Part shown: positions 7,097-8,849 of the stretch, in pieces
How the letters are laid out: each line of letters starts with the position of its first letter
Numbering within the stretch: the first letter of the stretch is position 1
Source: JAYSFC01 sp041913505
GTDB taxonomy: Bacteria; Pseudomonadota; Gammaproteobacteria; Burkholderiales; Burkholderiaceae_C
Length of the DNA stretch: 8,849 bases
Assembly (NCBI GenBank): GCA_041913505.1
Contig: JAYSFC010000140.1
Coordinates: 1-8,849, forward strand
Reading direction: 5' to 3'
The notes under the pieces: model-generated
Database searches by the model: none
Seen by the model: the letters and a program-made list of their open reading frames with translations, nothing else
Told to the model about the DNA's origin: nothing
Position numbers and translations under genes: made by a program

Positions 7097-7465
7097 ATGA
7101 GTAACCCCATCACCACCGTCTACGGCATCCCCAACTGTGACACCGTGAAGAAGGCGCGCGCCTGGCTCACCGGGCAGGGCGTGGACTACCAGTTCCATGA
7201 TTTCAAGAAGCAAGGCGTGCCCGCCGAACGTCTGCCCGGCTGGATCAAAGCCACTGGCTGGGAAAAGCTCGTGAACCGCCAGGGCACGACCTGGCGCAAG
7301 CTCGATGCAGCCACGCAAGCCGCCGTGCAGGACGCGGCCAGCGCCATGGCCCTGATGGTGGCCCAGCCCAGCGTGATCAAGCGCCCCGTGGTGGAGTGGG
7401 CCTCGGGCGTAACCACCGTGGGCTTCGATGCCGTGCGCTGGAGCGAACTCCGCGGCGGAATCTGA
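7097..7465 (+). CDS. Spx/ArsC-family (YffB-like) thioredoxin-fold protein
   Basis: This small cytoplasmic protein (122 residues from this start) belongs to the arsenate-reductase-related Spx/MgsR/YffB group. The N terminus VYGIPNCDTVKKARAWL (8-24) carries the single active-site-like Cys14 in the NCDT motif. There is no second CxxC cysteine, and the conserved Arg of the C-terminal lobe lies in IKRPVVEW (94-101). True ArsC arsenate reductases have different motifs around the cysteine, and no ars genes are nearby, so arsenate reduction is unlikely. The cellular role of the YffB type is poorly known; a glutathione-dependent thiol reductase activity has been proposed for it. In-frame ATG codons at 7085 and 7088 are alternative starts adding four or three residues, and no strong ribosome site separates the three. 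It is transcribed divergently from folC with only 48 nt between the chosen starts. Confidence 0.88.
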   Translation: MSNPITTVYGIPNCDTVKKARAWLTGQGVDYQFHDFKKQGVPAERLPGWIKATGWEKLVNRQGTTWRKLDAATQAAVQDAASAMALMVAQPSVIKRPVVEWASGVTTVGFDAVRWSELRGGI

Positions 7466-7494
7466 ATCCCACCCACGTCCGCCGGGGAAAGCAC

Positions 7495-7520
7495 AGCCCG
7501 GTACGGCCCACGGGCTTTAC
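7495..7520 (+). terminator. Weak candidate terminator hairpin after the yffB-like gene
   Basis: AGCCCG (7495-7500) and CGGGCT (7511-7516) form a 6-bp stem with a 10-nt loop, about 30 nt after the stop codon, followed only by TTTA. The stem is short and the T-run poor, so it may be inefficient or fortuitous. It is the only hairpin of this kind I see in the 151-nt gap, and I find no convincing promoter hexamers there. Confidence 0.3.
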
Positions 7521-7602
7521 CGAGATTTACATGCCCACCCCGTCCCATTGGCGCGCGCCGCCTCAACTTTTTGGGCAGCTGGCGCGTTACGAAGCCAGAT
7601 CG

Positions 7603-7609
7603 AAAGGAG
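7603..7609 (+). promoter_or_regulatory. Strong ribosome binding site of the glycine-zipper gene
   Basis: AAAGGAG lies 7 nt before the ATG at 7617. It fixes the start against the longer open frame that reaches back to 7428. It is the best ribosome site of any plus-strand gene here, suggesting high expression of the secreted product. Confidence 0.85.
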
Positions 7610-7616
7610 TTTCTCC

Positions 7617-8252
7617 ATGAAAAGAACCGTGCTGTTGGCCATTCTCCTGGGTGTGACAGGCCTGGCCAGCGCCCAGGAGATGGGCCGCGTGCTCTCATCC
7701 ACACCCATCATCCAGCAGGTGGGCGTGCCCCGCCAGGTGTGCGGCAACGAAACCTATTACTCCGGCTCGCCCAATACCGGCGCGGGCGCCGTAATGGGTG
7801 CGATCGCGGGTGGTGCGATGGGCAACGCCGTTGGCGGTGGCAGCGGCCGCGCGGCAGCCACCGCCATCGGCCTGATCGGCGGCGCCATCCTGGGCAACCA
7901 GATCGAGGGCAACGGCCCGCCGCGCTACCAGAACGTGCAGCGCTGCTCCAACGAAACCTATTACGAGAACCGCACCGTGGGCTACAACGTCACCTACGAG
8001 TACGCGGGCCGCCAGTACAGCACACAGACCCGCAACGACCCGGGCCAGTGGATTCCTGTGAGCGTGCAGCCCCTCACGGGCGCCTACTCGGGCCAGACCT
8101 ACTCGACCAACCCCACCCCCTACCCGGCGCAACCGGGCGTGGTGAGCACCTACCCGGTGCAGCCGCCCCCGGCCTACATCAGCGCACCACCGCCCGTCAC
8201 GATCGAGTACGACGCCTACCCGTACTACCACCACCGCCCCTATTGGCGCTGA
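7617..8252 (+). CDS. Secreted glycine-zipper (2TM-type) envelope protein
   Basis: The 211-residue product begins with a clear Sec signal peptide, MKRTVLLAILLGVTGLASA, with likely cleavage after residue 19. The site has no lipobox Cys, so it is not an obvious lipoprotein. A glycine-zipper hairpin spans about 55-98 (GAGAVMGAIAGGAMGNAVGG followed by AIGLIGGAILGNQIEG), the Gly-x-x-x-Gly pattern of the Rick_17kDa/glycine-zipper-2TM families, which insert in or lie on membranes. A segment with VGYNVTYEYAGRQYSTQTRNDPG (121-143) follows, of a type I recall in betaproteobacterial proteins of this group. A Pro/Tyr-rich tail (about 155-211) ends HHRPYWR. The only two cysteines, Cys42 and Cys110, sit in the repeated motif C-x-N-E-T-Y-Y just outside the zipper. 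Function is unknown; outer-membrane or periplasmic location is inferred. It has its own strong ribosome site and terminator, so it is probably monocistronic. Confidence 0.88.
   Translation: MKRTVLLAILLGVTGLASAQEMGRVLSSTPIIQQVGVPRQVCGNETYYSGSPNTGAGAVMGAIAGGAMGNAVGGGSGRAAATAIGLIGGAILGNQIEGNGPPRYQNVQRCSNETYYENRTVGYNVTYEYAGRQYSTQTRNDPGQWIPVSVQPLTGAYSGQTYSTNPTPYPAQPGVVSTYPVQPPPAYISAPPPVTIEYDAYPYYHHRPYWR
7745..7964 (+). repeat. 16-nt exact direct repeat flanking the glycine zipper
   Basis: CAACGAAACCTATTAC occurs exactly at 7745-7760 and 7949-7964, in the same reading frame. It encodes the Asn-Glu-Thr-Tyr-Tyr that follows each of the two cysteines of the glycine-zipper protein. The 188 bases between the copies hold the zipper. 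Recombination between copies would delete 204 bases, a multiple of three. Confidence 0.9.
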
Positions 8253-8274
8253 CACGCGGCCTGCCCCGCCCACG

Positions 8275-8298
8275 GAGCCCCGCCCGGGGCTCTTTTTT
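8275..8298 (+). terminator. Intrinsic terminator of the glycine-zipper gene
   Basis: GAGCCCC (8275-8281) and GGGGCTC (8286-8292) form a perfect 7-bp GC-rich stem with loop GCCC, followed directly by six T (8293-8298). It begins 22 nt after the stop codon. This is a textbook Rho-independent terminator and separates the gene from ppnP. Confidence 0.93.
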
Positions 8299-8326
8299 CG
8301 CCCGCGGCGGTGGCGCGGCCTAGAAT
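8297..8326 (+). promoter_or_regulatory. Probable promoter of ppnP (and perhaps argG)
   Basis: TAGAAT at 8321-8326 differs from the -10 consensus by one base. With an 18-nt spacer, TTCGCC (8297-8302) is a weak -35 that begins in the T-run of the preceding terminator. The start point would be near 8333, giving a leader of about 29 nt before the ppnP ATG. Confidence 0.5.
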
Positions 8327-8361
8327 TACAGGTTCTGTCTCAATTCCTGCGACCCGCATTC

Positions 8362-8679
8362 ATGACCACCGCAAAAATCGACGGCGTCTCCGTCACCACC
8401 CAGGCCAATGTGTACTTTGACGGCAAATGCGTGAGCCACGGCATCACCTACCCCGACGGCACCAAGAAGTCTGTGGGCGTGGTGCTGCCCGCAACGCTGA
8501 CGTTCGGCACGGCAGCGCCCGAAATCATGGAATGCGTGGGCGGCTCGTGCGAATACAAGCTGGCAGGCTCCGACACCTGGGTGAAGTCGGGCCCCGGCGA
8601 CAAGTTCAGCGTGCCGGGCAACTCCCAGTTCGACATCCGCGTGACCGAGGCCTACCACTACATCTGCCACTACGGCTGA
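8362..8679 (+). CDS. ppnP: Pyrimidine/purine nucleoside phosphorylase (DUF1255, PpnP/YaiE family)
   Basis: PpnP is a small cupin-fold enzyme that cleaves various purine and pyrimidine nucleosides with phosphate to base plus ribose 1-phosphate, acting in nucleoside salvage in the cytoplasm. The 105-residue protein lines up along its length with E. coli YaiE/PpnP as I recall it. Shared landmarks are NVYFDGKCVSHGI (16-28), KSVGVVLPATLTFGTAAPEIM (36-56), GDKFSVPGNSQFDI (79-92) and the end YICHYG (100-105). It is about ten residues longer at the N terminus than the E. coli protein, with MTTAKIDGVSVTT as the extra piece. No Shine-Dalgarno sequence is visible. A -10 box lies upstream, and argG starts 37 nt downstream on the same strand with no terminator between, so the two may share a transcript. 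Confidence 0.92.
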   Translation: MTTAKIDGVSVTTQANVYFDGKCVSHGITYPDGTKKSVGVVLPATLTFGTAAPEIMECVGGSCEYKLAGSDTWVKSGPGDKFSVPGNSQFDIRVTEAYHYICHYG

Positions 8680-8716
8680 TCCCCCGGGCCTTCCCCCACT
8701 CCACACCGTATCTGCC

Positions 8717-8849
8717 ATGGCAACCATCCTCCAAAACCTCCCCCTCGGCCAGAAGGTCGGCATCGCCTTCTCGGGCGGCCTCGACACCAGCGCGGCACTG
8801 CGCTGGATGAAGAACAAGGGCGCCCTGCCCTACGCCTACACGGCCAACC
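8717..8849 (+). CDS. argG: Argininosuccinate synthase, N-terminal 44 residues (runs off the window)
   Basis: ArgG condenses citrulline and aspartate with ATP to argininosuccinate, the penultimate step of arginine synthesis. The visible part begins MATILQNLPLGQKVGIAF and contains the N-type ATP-pyrophosphatase PP-loop AFSGGLDTS (17-25), then ALRWMKNKGALPYAYTAN (27-44). The opening with a Leu-Pro-x-Gly-Gln stretch before the PP-loop matches the long-form ArgG of E. coli, not the shorter form that starts close to the loop. The ATG at 8717 is chosen for that match; no good ribosome site is seen. The gene is cut by the window end after 44 codons, so its integrity downstream cannot be judged. Confidence 0.95.
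   Translation, partial: MATILQNLPLGQKVGIAFSGGLDTSAALRWMKNKGALPYAYTAN

Noticed and set aside
7049..7318. Ninety-residue N-terminal extension of FolC
   Set aside because: It is antisense to the yffB-like coding sequence and unlike any FolC N terminus.
4958..7465. Very long plus-strand open frame (835 codons) across the SPOR gene, folC and the yffB-like gene
   Set aside because: Only its last 123 codons match a known family. The rest is antisense to two secure genes and has the Arg/Ala/Gly/His-rich composition of a GC-rich shadow frame.
7097..7465. Arsenate reductase (arsC) of an arsenic-resistance operon
   Set aside because: The NCDT single-cysteine motif is the YffB type, and no arsR, arsB or related gene is nearby.

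Overview
This is a GC-rich window of ordinary bacterial chromosome. Gene order and protein sequences point to a betaproteobacterium, most likely of the order Burkholderiales and probably a Comamonadaceae member (Acidovorax/Diaphorobacter-like). The grounds are the folC-SPOR-cvpA-purF-metZ order, the beta-type glutamyl-tRNA synthetase without zinc ligands, and the long-form ArgG. The taxonomic call rests on recalled family features, not on a search.

Left block (1-7048, minus strand). Read in the direction of transcription, it holds folC, a DedD-like SPOR-domain protein, cvpA, purF, metZ, gltX and then a tRNA-Ala(GGC) cut by the window edge. Spacing is tight throughout: folC-SPOR 25 nt, SPOR-cvpA 9 nt, purF-metZ 5 nt, and metZ-gltX overlapping by 4 nt (ATGA). 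The exception is the 78-nt cvpA-purF gap, which carries an inverted repeat. The block looks like one operon combining folate polyglutamylation, a septal peptidoglycan-binding protein, a membrane protein, the first step of purine synthesis, direct sulfhydrylation for methionine, and Glu-tRNA charging. The tRNA probably has its own promoter, with its -35 element inside the 3' end of gltX.

Right block (7097-8849, plus strand). It starts 48 nt from folC with a divergent Spx/ArsC-family (YffB-like) gene. Next comes a secreted glycine-zipper protein with a strong ribosome binding site and a clear intrinsic terminator. Then ppnP (nucleoside phosphorylase) lies behind a recognisable -10 box, and the first 44 codons of argG (argininosuccinate synthase) run off the window end. 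The 151-nt gap before the glycine-zipper gene holds only a weak hairpin and that gene's ribosome binding site.

No gap exceeds 300 bases. I see no mobile element, CRISPR array, phage gene, integrase or broken gene. The window reads as core genome, and I do not see an undescribed multi-gene system in it. The items most worth a second look are small: a duplicated Cys-x-Asn-Glu-Thr-Tyr-Tyr motif flanking the glycine zipper, the cvpA-purF leader hairpin, the very compact folC/yffB divergence, and the translational coupling through purF-metZ-gltX.
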